Positions 9,032-19,822 are shown, counted from the stretch's first letter. The stretch: 64,000 bases of DNA from an uncultured Bellilinea sp. (GCA_938040735.1 CALHYE010000002.1:186001-250000); one strand, 5' to 3'. Translations and numbers: made by a program. The notes: generated from the sequence alone by a model not told the origin.

Positions 9032-12000
9032 GTGGAAACGAAAAGCTTAGTTGCATTGCGCATTAGCCTTGCATCCCCAGATACTATCCGCAGCTGGTCC
9101 TATGGGGAAGTGCTAAAACCTGAAACCATCAACTACCGCCGATTGCGGCCTGAAAAAGATGGTCTATTTTGCGAAGCCATTTTTGGCCCGACCCGCGATT
9201 ATCAATGCTATTGTGGAAAGTACAAAAATCCACGCTACAAGGGAATTGTGTGTGACAAATGCGGTGTGGAAGTCACGCGTGCCTCTGTGCGGCGTGAGCG
9301 GATGGGGCATATTGAGCTGGCAACCCCGGTGGCGCATATCTGGTACACCCGCCGTATTCCTTCTTATCTGGGTTTATTGCTGGACATTTCACGCCGTAAC
9401 CTTGACCGGGTATTGTACTTTGCTCAGTACATTGTGACTTATGTGGATGAAGATGCCCGCAATAAGGCTCTCAAACGTCTGGAAGATGAAATCAGCGTTT
9501 CCGAACGGGAGCAAGCGGCCGAAATTAATGCGCGTATCCTGGAAGTTAAACAAGCCCGTGACCGCAAAATTGCTGAACTAAATCAGCGCCGGCAGGACAT
9601 GGAAGCCCGCCGTGACGAACTGATTGCCCAACGTTTGGAGCCGGTCATTCAGGAAGGGCAGTCACTCGAACGCCAATTGCAGGATAAGATTGGCAGCGCT
9701 ACGCGTACGGCGATTGTATTTTCGGCGACCAATACCGAAATTGTTGGCGCCGGTGAGACAATCTCGGCTCAGCATATCGGACGGGTGCAACGGGTAGTCA
9801 AGGAACGTTTAGACGAACTGGAAAATGAATTTCGGGATCAATTCCAGCGCGATCTGGAACAAATCAAAATGCAGATTGAGGAAGTCCGCGCTCAAGCCGA
9901 AATGGAAATGGAAGCGCTGCGCAATCAGCTGGAGGACCAATCCAACGTTTCCCAAAATGCCAACTCCCGTCTGCGGGATGAATTGCAGGAGTTACGACCC
10001 TTTACTTTCCTGACCGAAAATCGTTACCGCGAATTGAAATCCCGCTGGGGGCAGGTCTTTCGAGCGGATATGGGGGCCGAGGCTTTCTATGATGTGCTTC
10101 GCCGGTTGGACCTGGACAAACTTTCCGAAGAATTATGGCATGAGGTGCGCACTTCGAAAAGTAAGCAAAAACGGAAAAAAGCAACCACCCGGCTTAAGGT
10201 CGTTGAAGCCTTCCGCCGCTCTCAGAATCGTCCCGAGTGGATGATCCTCACCGTTTTACCGGTTATTCCGCCTGACTTGCGCCCGATGGTGCAGTTAGAT
10301 GGCGGGCGTTTTGCGACTTCGGATTTGAACGATCTTTATCGCCGGGTGATCAACCGCAACAATCGCTTAAAGCGGCTGCTTGAGTTGGGAGCGCCGGATG
10401 TAATTGTGCGCAATGAGAAGCGTATGCTGCAGGAAGCAGTCGACTCGCTGATTGATAATTCTCAGCGCGGCAAGGCTCTTTCGCGGAGAGGCCGTCGTGA
10501 ATTAAAATCGCTCAGCGACATGCTCAAAGGCAAGAAAGGGCGCTTCCGCCGAAATCTGTTGGGTAAACGGGTGGACTACTCCGGTCGTTCGGTTATTGTG
10601 GTCGGTCCGACCCTCAAACTATATCAATGCGGCCTGCCCAAGACAATGGCTTTGGAATTGTTCCGTCCATTTGTGATTGCGCGTTTGGTAGCCCATGGGT
10701 ATGCAGCCAATGTGAAGGGCGCCCGCCGGTTCATTGAGCGCAACCGGCCTGAGGTTTGGGAAGTTCTTGAAGAGGTCATTAAGGATCGGCCGGTATTGTT
10801 GAATCGCGCGCCTACGCTTCACCGTCTGGGTATTCAAGCCTTTGAACCGATTTTGATTGAAGGCAGCGCTATTCAGTTACATCCGCTGGTAACCACTGCC
10901 TTTAATGCTGACTTCGATGGCGATCAAATGGCGGTGCATGTTCCCCTATCCGAAAAAGCGGTGCGCGAAGCCCGCGACCTGATGCTTTCTTCGCGCAACC
11001 TGCTCAAACCGGCTGATGGCGAACCTATCATCAGTCCGTCAAAAGATATGGTGCTGGGTGTTTATTATCTGACGATGATGGATGAGAAGGAACACCGGGG
11101 GAATGGCCGCTACTTTGCTGATTTGGATGAGGTTGAACTGGCTTACCAGCTGGAACAGGTGGACGTTCACGCCCGGATTAAGCTGGTTGTGGATACCTGG
11201 TATGACGATCAAAATAATCGTTTGGCGGAACCCTGCCGGACGCTGATCGAAACCACGGTCGGGCGGGCTTTATTCAACCGCATTCTGCCGGACAAAGTCC
11301 AGTTTGTTAATGAAACCCTGGATAAAGGCGGTGTAAAAGACCTGATTGCCGATGTATACGAGTTCTGCGGCGAGGATGTTACTACCGAGGTCGCTGACCT
11401 GATTAAGGACATTGGATTTGAATATGCCATGCGTTCCGGCGCTACCATTTCGGTGGATGACATTACCATGCCGACCGATAAAAAGGAGATTTTGGAGCGC
11501 GCTCAGCAAAGAATTGAAAATGTTCAGCGCTCTTATCGGCGTGGTTTGTTGACTGAACAGGAGCGCAATGAACGCGAAATTGAAATCTGGCAGCAAACCA
11601 CCAAGGAAGTAGCCGATGCGGTGCGGCGAGCCATGAATCCCACCGGGAACCTGGCTACCATGGCTAACTCGGGTGCGACAAAAGGCGGTTTTGGCCCAAT
11701 TTCTCAGCTGGCGGGAATGCGCGGTTTGATGGCTGACCCGGCCGGGCGTATCATCCGCTTGCCGATTCAATCCAATTTCCGCGAAGGTTTAACCGCTTTG
11801 GAATACTTCATCTCTACCCACGGTGCGCGGAAGGGTTTGGCGGATACCGCCCTGCGCACGGCTGATGCGGGTTACCTGACCCGACGCCTGGTAGATGTGG
11901 CGCAGGACATGATTGTCAACGAGGTGGATTGCGGCACTCAGGACGGCATCTGGATTCGTAAATCGGATGATGTGGCCGGCCAACCCATGAGCGCCCGCCT

Positions 12001-13279
12001 GTACGGACGCACCGTTGCCCAACGGGTGATTGATCCGTTGACCGGCGAAGTGCTTGCTGAACGGGACGATTTGCTTGATCATGACCGCATTCGCCGTCTG
12101 CTGCAGGCCGGTATTGATGAAGTCAAAGTGCGCTCACCGCTCACCTGTGAATTGATTCACGGGGTGTGTGCCAAGTGTTACGGCATGGATCTTGGGCGCG
12201 GAAAGATGGTTGAATTGGGAGCGGCGGTAGGTATCGTTGCGGCTCAGTCTATCGGTGAGCCGGGTACTCAGTTGACTCTGCGTACTTTCCACACCGGGGG
12301 TGTGGCCGCGGGTGGTGATATTACCACCGGTTTGCCGCGCGTGGAAGAGTTGTTCGAAGCCAGAAGAACCCCCAAAGGTGAAGCCGTGATTACCCGCATT
12401 TCGGGTGTGGCAAAGATTATCCAATCTGACCGCTACAGTGACCAGCGCGTGGTCCGAGTAGAACATAGCGAACTGGTCAGTGATGAGTACGAGATTCCAG
12501 AAAGCTGGGATATCGTGGTCAAGGACGAAGGAAGCGTCTCATTGAGCGATCCCATTGCGGTGCAGGGCGAAGCATCCATCACTGCCCAACATACTGGCCG
12601 GGTGAGGATTGAAGGCCGCAAGGTTATTGTGACTTATGAACAGCGTGAATCGGAAGAGTATGAAATTCCATCCACTTCGCGCATCTTAATCAAGGACGGT
12701 GAACATGTGGAAGCCGGTCAACCATTGACCGAAGGTTCACTCAATCCGCATACCATTCTGAAGATCAAAGGACGGGATGCCTGTCAACTGTACCTGCTCA
12801 GTGAAATTCAGAAGGTGTATCGCGCTCAGGGTCAAAACATCAACGACAAGCACTTTGAAGTAATTATCCGCAAGATGATGGGGCGAGTTCAGGTCATCCG
12901 GCCAGGCGATACGCATTATCTTCCGATGGATGTGGTTGACCGCCTTGAATTGCGCCGGGTGAATGAACAGATGATCCGCGAAGGCAAACAACCGGCACGC
13001 TTTGCAGAAATTTTATTAGGTGTGACCAAAGCGTCCTTAAGCACCGATTCATTCCTCTCTGCCTCCTCTTTCCAGCATACCATTAAAGTTCTGGCAGGGG
13101 CAGCCATTGCCGGCGCCGAGGATCCGCTTTATGGTTTGAAGGAAAATGTGATCATCGGGAAATTGATCCCGGCTGGAACGGGCTTTGAATACGGACGCTT
13201 CAAAGCCTTGCAGGAAAACAAAAATAACGAGCAAGAAGTTCACCGAATTTCGGTAGCCAATATCACCAGCTCAGATTAG
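9032..13279 (+). CDS. rpoC: DNA-directed RNA polymerase subunit beta'
   Basis: The largest core subunit of RNA polymerase, 1415 residues. The N-terminal zinc site uses C59, C61, C74 and C77. The catalytic NADFDGD motif with the Mg-binding aspartates is at 625-631. The second zinc site is formed by the Cys in VDCGTQDG and the cluster [13 protein letters not shown]. The bridge-helix/trigger-loop region is present ([18 protein letters not shown]). Residues about 141-325 are a highly charged, mostly coiled-coil insertion at the site where Thermus beta' also carries a large insertion; the canonical fold resumes at [21 protein letters not shown]. The GTG start at 9032 is supported by AGAGGAGG at 9017-9024. 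rpoB is not in the window. Confidence 0.98.
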   Translation: METKSLVALRISLASPDTIRSWSYGEVLKPETINYRRLRPEKDGLFCEAIFGPTRDYQCYCGKYKNPRYKGIVCDKCGVEVTRASVRRERMGHIELATPVAHIWYTRRIPSYLGLLLDISRRNLDRVLYFAQYIVTYVDEDARNKALKRLEDEISVSEREQAAEINARILEVKQARDRKIAELNQRRQDMEARRDELIAQRLEPVIQEGQSLERQLQDKIGSATRTAIVFSATNTEIVGAGETISAQHIGRVQRVVKERLDELENEFRDQFQRDLEQIKMQIEEVRAQAEMEMEALRNQLEDQSNVSQNANSRLRDELQELRPFTFLTENRYRELKSRWGQVFRADMGAEAFYDVLRRLDLDKLSEELWHEVRTSKSKQKRKKATTRLKVVEAFRRSQNRPEWMILTVLPVIPPDLRPMVQLDGGRFATSDLNDLYRRVINRNNRLKRLLELGAPDVIVRNEKRMLQEAVDSLIDNSQRGKALSRRGRRELKSLSDMLKGKKGRFRRNLLGKRVDYSGRSVIVVGPTLKLYQCGLPKTMALELFRPFVIARLVAHGYAANVKGARRFIERNRPEVWEVLEEVIKDRPVLLNRAPTLHRLGIQAFEPILIEGSAIQLHPLVTTAFNADFDGDQMAVHVPLSEKAVREARDLMLSSRNLLKPADGEPIISPSKDMVLGVYYLTMMDEKEHRGNGRYFADLDEVELAYQLEQVDVHARIKLVVDTWYDDQNNRLAEPCRTLIETTVGRALFNRILPDKVQFVNETLDKGGVKDLIADVYEFCGEDVTTEVADLIKDIGFEYAMRSGATISVDDITMPTDKKEILERAQQRIENVQRSYRRGLLTEQERNEREIEIWQQTTKEVADAVRRAMNPTGNLATMANSGATKGGFGPISQLAGMRGLMADPAGRIIRLPIQSNFREGLTALEYFISTHGARKGLADTALRTADAGYLTRRLVDVAQDMIVNEVDCGTQDGIWIRKSDDVAGQPMSARLYGRTVAQRVIDPLTGEVLAERDDLLDHDRIRRLLQAGIDEVKVRSPLTCELIHGVCAKCYGMDLGRGKMVELGAAVGIVAAQSIGEPGTQLTLRTFHTGGVAAGGDITTGLPRVEELFEARRTPKGEAVITRISGVAKIIQSDRYSDQRVVRVEHSELVSDEYEIPESWDIVVKDEGSVSLSDPIAVQGEASITAQHTGRVRIEGRKVIVTYEQRESEEYEIPSTSRILIKDGEHVEAGQPLTEGSLNPHTILKIKGRDACQLYLLSEIQKVYRAQGQNINDKHFEVIIRKMMGRVQVIRPGDTHYLPMDVVDRLELRRVNEQMIREGKQPARFAEILLGVTKASLSTDSFLSASSFQHTIKVLAGAAIAGAEDPLYGLKENVIIGKLIPAGTGFEYGRFKALQENKNNEQEVHRISVANITSSD

Positions 13280-13299
13280 CGGATTGGGTAAGTAGAATG

Positions 13300-13333
13300 A
13301 CAGCGAGGGCAAACATCTGCCCTCGCTGTTTTT
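13300..13333 (+). terminator. rho-independent terminator after rpoC
   Basis: A perfect 12-bp GC-rich stem (13300-13311 with 13318-13329, 6-nt loop) is followed by a run of T. It begins 20 bp after the rpoC stop. Confidence 0.9.
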
Positions 13334-13355
13334 AAGTCTCCGAACGGGCTTTCCG

Positions 13356-13364
13356 TGATAAACT
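13356..13364 (+). promoter_or_regulatory. candidate extended -10 of the topoisomerase gene
   Basis: TGA followed by TAAACT lies between the rpoC terminator and the topoisomerase start codon, leaving a leader of about 42 nt. The hexamer is imperfect and no clear -35 is seen. Confidence 0.35.
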
Positions 13365-13412
13365 GAATTGAAAAATAGTTTAGGAAGCAATCCAGCAAGG
13401 AGTGGTTTTTAC

Positions 13413-16196
13413 ATGGAGATTGGACTTGTTCGTAAAGTAGATATTGACCTCGAGATGCAACAATCCTATCTGGATTATGCCATGAGTGTGATTGTTGCCC
13501 GGGCCTTGCCGGATGCCAGGGACGGCTTAAAACCGGTGCAACGGCGAATCCTTTACGGCATGTACGACATGGGATTGAGAGCGGATTCAGCCTATAAAAA
13601 ATCCGCCAGAATTGTTGGGGAAGTTTTGGGCAAATATCATCCACATGGAGATCAGGCAGTTTATGAAGCCATGGCGCGAATGGCGCAGGACTTCACCATG
13701 CGCTATCCGCTGATTGATGGACAGGGCAATTTTGGCTCCATTGACGGCGACCCACCGGCTGCGATGCGATATACCGAAGCCCGTCTGACCCCGATTGCGC
13801 TAGATTTGTTACTTCAATTGGACCGCGATACCGTTGATTTTGAGCGAAATTTTGACGACTCGTTGAACGAACCGCTGGTCTTACCGGCGGCCTTACCCAA
13901 TTTGCTGATTAACGGGGCTTCTGGGATTGCAGTGGGTATGGCAACCAGCATTCCTCCCCACAACCTAGGTGAGGTGATTGACGCGCTCCTCTTCATGTTG
14001 GAAAGATGGGAGCGGTTAGAAGATATTGGGGTTGATGACTTGATGAAATTTGTGCGCGGGCCTGATTTTCCGACGGGTGGAATCATCTTACAGGAAAACG
14101 GCGGGGAAGATTTGCTTTCCGCGTACGCAACCGGCAGGGGAAAAGTTACCTTGCGTGGGAAGGTTCAGTTGGAGGATATGGGCCGGGGTAAGAGCCGAAT
14201 TATCATCACCGAGTTACCCTATCAAATTAATAAAGCCTCTCTTATCGAACGGATTGCTGAACTTGCACGCCAAAACGAACTGGAGGGGATTAGCGATTTA
14301 CGGGATGAGTCGGATCGTCAGGGGATGCGGATTGTGATTGAATTGAACAAAGTTGCCGAAGAGCAGACTGTATTGCGCGAACTTTACCGGCGCACCCCTT
14401 TGCAATCCTCCTTTCGTATTTCACTGTTAGCCCTGGTTGATGGTGAGCCGCGTTTGCTTTCACTAAAACAAGCCTTAAGGGTATATCTGGATCATCGGAT
14501 TACGGTGGTGAAGCGGCGCAGTGAGCATGATCTTGAAAAGGCCCGCCAGCGGGCGCATATCCTTGAAGGACTGCGGATAGCACTGGCCAATCTGGATGAA
14601 TTAATCGCTCTGATTCGTAAGGCACAGGATGTAGATGATGCCCGATTGAAATTGATGAAACGCTATAAACTGAGTGAAATTCAGGCGAATGCTATTCTGG
14701 AAATGCAACTGAGGCGGCTGGCTGCGCTGGAGCGGAAGAAAATTGAACTGGAATATCAGGAAACACTTAAATTAATCAAAACCCTGACGGAATTGCTGCG
14801 TTCACCCAAAAAATTGAGGGAGGCGGTTGCCGAGGAACTCATCAGTATTAAGCAGAAGTATGCTGACCGGCGCCGGACACAAATTGTTTCGCTTAAACAG
14901 GGTGCGGCGGCCAAGGATGTTCTCACCACCAGTGAGTTGATGCCGGATGAAAAGGTTTGGGTGGGGATGACCTCTGAGGGATTAATTGGGAGAGTCTCCG
15001 CCGAAAAAGTATCTCGCTTCAGCGGAAAGGATGCACCGGAGTTACTATTGCTTACCGGCTCAAATCATACCCTTTATCTGGCTGCCAAAGATGGGCGGTG
15101 TGCTGCAATTGCCGTTCAATCCCTTCCCGATGTGGAGATTTTTACGGATGGAATCCCCTTCTTCAAAGCCTGCCCGTTGGGGGGTGAAAGCCTTCCGGTG
15201 GTTTTGTTTTCAGCCCCCTTAAAGATTCCTCCCGAGAAAGAATACTATATTGTGACCATTAGCCGAAATGGTTTAGTCAAAAAAACCGATTTGCGGGAAT
15301 TACCCGGCCCTTCGGCACAGACCTTTGTCCTGGTAAAAATAAACCATGGGGATGAATTGTTGAATGTGTTGATCACCGAGGGAAATGATGAAATTATTTT
15401 GGTGAGCAAGAAGGGAATGATGATACGCTTTTCGGAAAGCGAAGTCCGTCCAATGGGACTGGTTGCGGCTGGTGTCAATGGCATTAAATTGAACAACGGT
15501 GATGAAGTGGTCGGCGGGATGATCTTTAACAAGGACGAGGATTTGCTGTTCGTTGCCGGGGATGGAAAAGGTTGGCGTATTCCTGTTTCTCAAACCGTAC
15601 TGCAAGGCCGTTATGGACAGGGAATCATTGCTGCACGACTGGGTAAGGAAGGTGAGTTGGTTGGCGCGGTAAGCGGGCCGGCAGATTTAAGTGTGGCAAT
15701 CTATTTTGAGCATCAGGCAGCCAAGAGCATTCGTCTGGATAGTTTAACGCCGGGGAAACGAGCGACCAGTGGAAAACCTCTCTTCGCTTTGAAAAGCGGT
15801 GAGAGGGTAAAAGGAATCAGGCCAATCCTCCTGAGTTTGGGAAAGTGGGAAATGGGCGGTCCAGAAAAAGCGCTTAAGCGGAGTCGGCGAGTTACTGAAA
15901 AGCCTACCGAGGCTGTTAACCCCGCCTCAAGGACTCCAAAACGACCAGCAAAGAACGTTGAAAAAGCGCCTCAGCCAAAGCAATCTGAGCTACCGCTGAC
16001 AAGTCAGTCTGATCCGTCCAAACCGGTTGGGCGCAGGAATCGGAAAACGACATCAACATCACCTGCTCCGGACAAAAAAACCTCTCCCAAGACCTCTGCA
16101 ACCAGAGGCAGGACAATAAAACCGACTTCTCAAATTGAGGTAACTCAACCCGCAATAAAGAAACGCGGGCGAAAACCGGCGGAGAAACAATCTTAA
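13413..16196 (+). CDS. type IIA DNA topoisomerase subunit A (GyrA/ParC family) with basic AT-hook-like tail
   Basis: The strand-cutting and rejoining subunit of a gyrase- or topoisomerase IV-type enzyme, 927 residues. The core is clear: [37 protein letters not shown], and catalytic Tyr120 in [11 protein letters not shown] six-bladed C-terminal domain follows. The segment that would be the GyrA box (QRRGGKG in true gyrases) reads QGRYGQG (731-737), so supercoiling ability is uncertain and GyrA versus ParC cannot be decided here. After about residue 820 comes a Lys/Pro/Ser/Thr-rich low-complexity tail ending in [12 protein letters not shown], an AT-hook-like motif. The ATG at 13413 is chosen because AAGGAG lies at 13397-13402; an in-frame TTG at 13368 would add 15 unlikely residues. 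No subunit B gene is nearby. Confidence 0.9.
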   Translation: MEIGLVRKVDIDLEMQQSYLDYAMSVIVARALPDARDGLKPVQRRILYGMYDMGLRADSAYKKSARIVGEVLGKYHPHGDQAVYEAMARMAQDFTMRYPLIDGQGNFGSIDGDPPAAMRYTEARLTPIALDLLLQLDRDTVDFERNFDDSLNEPLVLPAALPNLLINGASGIAVGMATSIPPHNLGEVIDALLFMLERWERLEDIGVDDLMKFVRGPDFPTGGIILQENGGEDLLSAYATGRGKVTLRGKVQLEDMGRGKSRIIITELPYQINKASLIERIAELARQNELEGISDLRDESDRQGMRIVIELNKVAEEQTVLRELYRRTPLQSSFRISLLALVDGEPRLLSLKQALRVYLDHRITVVKRRSEHDLEKARQRAHILEGLRIALANLDELIALIRKAQDVDDARLKLMKRYKLSEIQANAILEMQLRRLAALERKKIELEYQETLKLIKTLTELLRSPKKLREAVAEELISIKQKYADRRRTQIVSLKQGAAAKDVLTTSELMPDEKVWVGMTSEGLIGRVSAEKVSRFSGKDAPELLLLTGSNHTLYLAAKDGRCAAIAVQSLPDVEIFTDGIPFFKACPLGGESLPVVLFSAPLKIPPEKEYYIVTISRNGLVKKTDLRELPGPSAQTFVLVKINHGDELLNVLITEGNDEIILVSKKGMMIRFSESEVRPMGLVAAGVNGIKLNNGDEVVGGMIFNKDEDLLFVAGDGKGWRIPVSQTVLQGRYGQGIIAARLGKEGELVGAVSGPADLSVAIYFEHQAAKSIRLDSLTPGKRATSGKPLFALKSGERVKGIRPILLSLGKWEMGGPEKALKRSRRVTEKPTEAVNPASRTPKRPAKNVEKAPQPKQSELPLTSQSDPSKPVGRRNRKTTSTSPAPDKKTSPKTSATRGRTIKPTSQIEVTQPAIKKRGRKPAEKQS

Positions 16197-17296
16197 GCCG
16201 AGATTGTAAAATTCGTGTAATGGTAGGCGATTTTTCCGTCCATGATGCCGATAGTATCCGCGCCATTCTTCACGGTCGTGTTACCCGCTTGAGCCGTCCA
16301 GTTGAAGTGGCGGGCGCTGCCGCTTTGAGTTGAGTGGGTAAGGGTGAAACTTGCCCGAGGTAGAACATCGTTGAACAAGGTTGTATACCAGGCGCGGATT
16401 GCCTGACTGCCCTGAATAACCCGTGCGGGGGTGATATGTACGGCATCCGGGTGATAGAGATGGAGGATGAGAGCCGGGTCGTGCAAATTGAGCGCCTGAA
16501 AGTACAGGTCAACGATATCCGGCGGGGGTGGCTGAGGCGTCCAGGAAAAGTGGCTGATGACCTCCCACAAGGAAGGAGTTTGTTTGCGGCATTCATCCCA
16601 GGAAAAGAAATTGACGGCGCTCAGTTGCAAAGCCTGAACGGTTCTTAAGAATTCGAGGATATCTTGTTCCGTGGGCGCCCATCCGCCGGTTTTGTAGGTT
16701 GGGCCGGTTGGAATTACCGGACGGAAGGGCGTCATGCCCTGAAATTCCCGAACGCTGCGTCTTAATTGCGCTTCTGGGTTGTGAGCTTTTTCCCAGTAGA
16801 CCTGAGGCATGTTGTAATCTACAAATTCCAAAAAGACTTTCCATGGCAGTTGGGGATGATAGGAAGGAAAGCGATAGGAGGATAAAGCCATCGGAAGGGC
16901 AGGTAAGGATTCGCGGAGTTTAGCCATAAACCGGCGGGCAGCTCGATCCTTACCGGCTTGCTTGTACTCGATTTCTGCATCAACCACATAACCATCCATC
17001 TGAAATTGTTGAATACGTCGGATGGCAACGTTGGCTTCTGCAAGCGGATCATTCCCATATACATAATGCCAACCCCATACCTGAATACCCTTTTCCCGGA
17101 TGGCCTGTACTACCGGCGGGAGGAGGTCGGTGTTGGTTTTGCGATCAATGTTGACTGGCCAGCCGCCATCGGCAATTTTGATCAAAACGTGCGTGAGACC
17201 GGCTCGTTGAGCCGCTTCGGCGATAGCCCGCGGATTTCCCCCCTCGCAATCCTGAATTTTCCAGATAAAAAAGCCTTTTCCTGCTAATCCATTCAT
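16193..17296 (-). CDS. TIM-barrel glycosidase-like protein fused to a SnoaL-like domain
   Basis: A 367-residue cytoplasmic protein (no signal peptide). Residues about 1-255 look like a GH25/DUF1906-like (beta/alpha)8 barrel: strands end in [47 protein letters not shown] and [13 protein letters not shown], and the DAEIEYK acidic cluster sits where such barrels place catalytic residues. Residues about 260-367 resemble a SnoaL/NTF2-like domain ([20 protein letters not shown], then an Ile-Asp-Gly-Lys-type end). The combination is unusual and the substrate is unknown. The start has GGGAGGAC 5 nt upstream. The gene is last in a three-gene minus-strand set and its stop shares TTAA with the converging topoisomerase gene. 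Confidence 0.65.
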   Translation of the reverse strand: MNGLAGKGFFIWKIQDCEGGNPRAIAEAAQRAGLTHVLIKIADGGWPVNIDRKTNTDLLPPVVQAIREKGIQVWGWHYVYGNDPLAEANVAIRRIQQFQMDGYVVDAEIEYKQAGKDRAARRFMAKLRESLPALPMALSSYRFPSYHPQLPWKVFLEFVDYNMPQVYWEKAHNPEAQLRRSVREFQGMTPFRPVIPTGPTYKTGGWAPTEQDILEFLRTVQALQLSAVNFFSWDECRKQTPSLWEVISHFSWTPQPPPPDIVDLYFQALNLHDPALILHLYHPDAVHITPARVIQGSQAIRAWYTTLFNDVLPRASFTLTHSTQSGSARHFNWTAQAGNTTVKNGADTIGIMDGKIAYHYTNFTISA

Positions 17297-17325
17297 CAGG
17301 TCCTCCCTTTTGCAGGTTTAATGAA

Positions 17326-17898
17326 TTACCCCGGTTTGAGGCTGCCTTCAAGTCCTAACTCCGGCGCAATTTTTCGCATAGCCAAAATAACATTATCCAC
17401 GTGCTGCCACAACTCGACCCCAAATTCTTCAGCGCCGCGGGCAATTTCTTCGCGGTTGGCGCCGGCGGCAAAAGCCCGATCCTTCCATTTCTTTTTTACC
17501 GATGAAGCGGTGAGATCATAGAGCGAGCGAGAGGGCCGTACCAACGCCACGGCCGTAATTAAGCCGGTTATTTCGTCGCAGGCAAACAGGGCTTTTTCCA
17601 TCAGGCTTTGGCGCGGTACGCCGGTATGATCGGCGTGGCTCAGGATAGCTCGGATGATTTCCTCCGGCACCCCGTGTTCTTGTAAAATGGGCACGCCCGC
17701 CTGTGGATGTTCTTCCAAAGTCGGGTGAATCTCCCAGTCGAAGTCATGCAGAAGACCCGTAACCCGCCAAAGTTCTACATCCTGATTAAATTTTTCAGCA
17801 TAAAACTGCATGGCAGCCTCAACCGCCAGCATGTGATTGATTAAATTCTGATTTTTGACGTATTTCTTAACGATTTGAAGCGCTTCTTCTCGGTTCAT
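17326..17898 (-). CDS. HD-domain phosphohydrolase
   Basis: A 190-residue cytoplasmic HD-superfamily protein. The metal ligands are visible: H22 in NHMLAVE, the H51-D52 pair in LLHDFDWE, further His residues in ILSHADHTG, and a distal Asp in ALFACDEITG. Members hydrolyse phosphomonoesters or nucleotides; the substrate of this small subtype is unknown. The start codon overlaps the stop of the SanA-like gene (ATGA), and the GH25-like gene follows after 29 bp, so the three genes form an operon. Confidence 0.85.
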   Translation of the reverse strand: MNREEALQIVKKYVKNQNLINHMLAVEAAMQFYAEKFNQDVELWRVTGLLHDFDWEIHPTLEEHPQAGVPILQEHGVPEEIIRAILSHADHTGVPRQSLMEKALFACDEITGLITAVALVRPSRSLYDLTASSVKKKWKDRAFAAGANREEIARGAEEFGVELWQHVDNVILAMRKIAPELGLEGSLKPG

Positions 17899-18587
17899 GG
17901 ATGGGCTTGCTCCTGCAATGAAGATTGTTGTTCGGGCGATCCGAAGATGGGTTCAGGCTTGCCCAGTACCGGCAAAGGGCGGGAAATGAACACATCTACA
18001 AAGGCCATGGCCGTGGCGGGTATTTCTCGGATGCGCCAAAAACGATGAGCATAACGACTATATACCCGCTGATCGGCCATTGCACCCACCGAGTCGACCC
18101 CTAAACTGTTGCAAGTAAAAATGGCACGCGGCAGGTGAAACCGCTGGGTGACCAAAATTGCCTGACGGACACCGAAAATATGACGGGCGCGGTAGCAAGT
18201 ATCATAGGTGCGCCGGCCGGCATAATCCAATACAATATCTTCTTCCGGTACTCCTAAAGAGATCGCATAGCGTTGCATTGCGCCCGGTTCGTTGTAGTCC
18301 AGAAAGCGGTTATCCCCGCTCATCAGGATTTTTTGGACTTTTCCCTCAAAATACAGTTGGGCGGCGGTAGACACCCGATCGCGCAGAACCGGAGAGGGCT
18401 GCCCATCGCGAGTCAATCCCGCTCCGAAGACGATGGCAACCGGCGCTGAGGGCGTTTGGGAAACCTGAAACTGGCGTGAGCGGGCATACCATTCCGCAAT
18501 TAAGTTAGGAATGCCTAAGATTAGAATAAGGGTGAGACAACTGAAAAGGAAAATGCGGATAAATATCATAAAGATTTTCTTGACCAT
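17895..18587 (-). CDS. SanA/YdcF-type membrane-anchored DUF218 protein
   Basis: A 230-residue protein with one N-terminal membrane helix (about 5-27) and a periplasm/outside-facing DUF218 domain. Family motifs include AIVFGAGLTRDGQPSPVLRDR, KILMSGDNR, EPGAMQRYAISLGVPEEDIVLD, the Tyr-Asp-Thr-Cys motif in RRTYDTCYRARHIFG, and ILVTQRFHLPRAIF. SanA of enterobacteria affects envelope permeability and ElyC affects peptidoglycan precursor metabolism; a similar envelope role here is inference. It is the first gene of a minus-strand operon with the HD and GH25-like genes. The promoter element lies only 6 nt upstream of the ATG. Confidence 0.85.
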   Translation of the reverse strand: MVKKIFMIFIRIFLFSCLTLILILGIPNLIAEWYARSRQFQVSQTPSAPVAIVFGAGLTRDGQPSPVLRDRVSTAAQLYFEGKVQKILMSGDNRFLDYNEPGAMQRYAISLGVPEEDIVLDYAGRRTYDTCYRARHIFGVRQAILVTQRFHLPRAIFTCNSLGVDSVGAMADQRVYSRYAHRFWRIREIPATAMAFVDVFISRPLPVLGKPEPIFGSPEQQSSLQEQAHP

Positions 18588-18593
18588 GGGGCG

Positions 18594-18602
18594 ATTTTAC
18601 CA
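18594..18602 (-). promoter_or_regulatory. extended -10 of the SanA-like operon, leaderless spacing
   Basis: On the minus strand TGG precedes TAAAAT (18599-18594), with only 6 nt between the hexamer and the ATG at 18587. Transcription would start at or next to the start codon. Confidence 0.5.
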
Positions 18603-18608
18603 TGCCCT

Positions 18609-18647
18609 GCACGAACATTCGCTTTTTGGATCGTACAAGGTTCGTGC
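18609..18647. repeat. 8-bp inverted repeat upstream of the SanA-like operon
   Basis: Arms GCACGAAC (18609-18616) and GTTCGTGC (18640-18647) are perfect complements separated by 23 nt. They lie immediately upstream of the -10 element, across the -35 region, where a regulator could bind. Confidence 0.45.
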
Positions 18648-18677
18648 CAGTCATAATCCAGACCTGAAAAGTGGGGA

Positions 18678-19736
18678 TCAACGGCCGATCCAATCGGATA
18701 AATCAACCCCCGACCAGCGCACTGCCGAACGCAAAGGATCATACACCGAGTCGTCAACGACTTGCAAATCTTGAACATCGTAGCCATTCAAAGCCTGGGT
18801 GATACGGCGTTTGCCATCGGTGGTTTTAATCATTTCAATCCATGCGGAATTGATCTGTTTGATGATCGAGTCGCTTACCGAGACAGCGTAAGAGAGATTC
18901 AAGTTCGGAATATCCGGGTTGGTTTGCCAGATTATGATGACTCGTTGGGAAGCATCGGGTAAATCGTTAATCACCTGGCTGGAGGTGCGGGGATCACCGG
19001 AGATGGAAAATGTGACTCCAAAGTCGCAAATCCCTTTGATATAAAGGGAGCGGATTACGGCAGGGTGAGTCTGGGTGATCACGCCGTTTTGGGTGGGAAT
19101 ACTTAGCTGCTCTAAAATTCCAAAAGGGAGTATGTAGCCAGAAATTGAACCGGGTTCAACCCAACAAGGCCGGCTGCCACTTAACTGGGAAAGGGCGGTT
19201 TGAGCATCGGCTGTGCTGAGATTAGCCACGGGGTCAAAATAGGAAACATAGCCGCTTTCGACATTAGCCATGAACTGACTGCCGTAATAAAACGTTCCAA
19301 AATGATTGGTGAGCAGGCCAATTTTTACCAGTCCCTGATTGCGGGCGTGGAGGTATGTCAGTGGCTGCAGCCAGCCAAGGTGAATTTTTTGGTCTTTAAG
19401 AGCCTTAAAAAGATCGGTGGGTTTTTCGAAAACAACGATTTCAAACTCGTAACCGGTTGTTTCTTTGAGGTAATCGCGGATTTCCTCGCGAGAAATTTCA
19501 ATTCGGCGATTCGTTTCACCTTCCTGAAGGAAAGCAATCCTCAGTGGATTTTGTTCACTGCCGAGCGGCGCCGGGGTAGCGGTTGAAACGCTGGTCTCGG
19601 TGGGGGTTATGGTGACAGGGGGTGTTGGGGTCTTGGTTGGCGGAACACTACAGGCCGCTAATAGAAAGAAAACCGTTAACCCGCTAAGGATTGAGAATAA
19701 GGCATGGATTTTGGAAGCGCCAAGAGGTTTAATCAC
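18678..19736 (-). CDS. PhnD-like phosphate/phosphonate-type substrate-binding lipoprotein
   Basis: A 352-residue secreted lipoprotein: a hydrophobic signal ends in the lipobox LLAAC (C29), followed by a Thr/Pro-rich linker (about 30-58). The rest matches the PhnD/TAXI-like binding-protein fold: LRIAFLQEGETNRRIEISRE, YEFEIVVFEKPTDLFKALKD, KIHLGWLQPLTYLHA, and late DVGVTF-like and PDIPNLNLSYAVS segments. In known transporters such proteins bind phosphonate, phosphite or similar anions. No permease or ATPase gene is adjacent, so it is an orphan that works with an unlinked transporter or as a sensor. It is divergent from the DUF4230 gene. Confidence 0.8.
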   Translation of the reverse strand: MIKPLGASKIHALFSILSGLTVFFLLAACSVPPTKTPTPPVTITPTETSVSTATPAPLGSEQNPLRIAFLQEGETNRRIEISREEIRDYLKETTGYEFEIVVFEKPTDLFKALKDQKIHLGWLQPLTYLHARNQGLVKIGLLTNHFGTFYYGSQFMANVESGYVSYFDPVANLSTADAQTALSQLSGSRPCWVEPGSISGYILPFGILEQLSIPTQNGVITQTHPAVIRSLYIKGICDFGVTFSISGDPRTSSQVINDLPDASQRVIIIWQTNPDIPNLNLSYAVSVSDSIIKQINSAWIEMIKTTDGKRRITQALNGYDVQDLQVVDDSVYDPLRSAVRWSGVDLSDWIGR

Positions 19737-19765
19737 AGAGATTTTTCTCCGGAGTATTTATATAA

Positions 19766-19777
19766 CGATTATAATCG
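19766..19777. promoter_or_regulatory. palindromic divergent -10 region
   Basis: The 12-bp palindrome CGATTATAATCG contains TATAAT on both strands (plus 19770-19775, minus 19773-19768). It sits between the divergent PhnD-like and DUF4230 genes. No convincing -35 box is seen on either side. Confidence 0.4.
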
Positions 19778-19822
19778 GAATAAAGGTTCATTGGAGTAGA
19801 AGAGATTTGGATAGGCGGTGGT

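Noticed and set aside
11270-11770. 166-codon ORF antisense to rpoC
   Set aside because: Lies wholly within the conserved beta' coding region; composition is that of a shadow frame.
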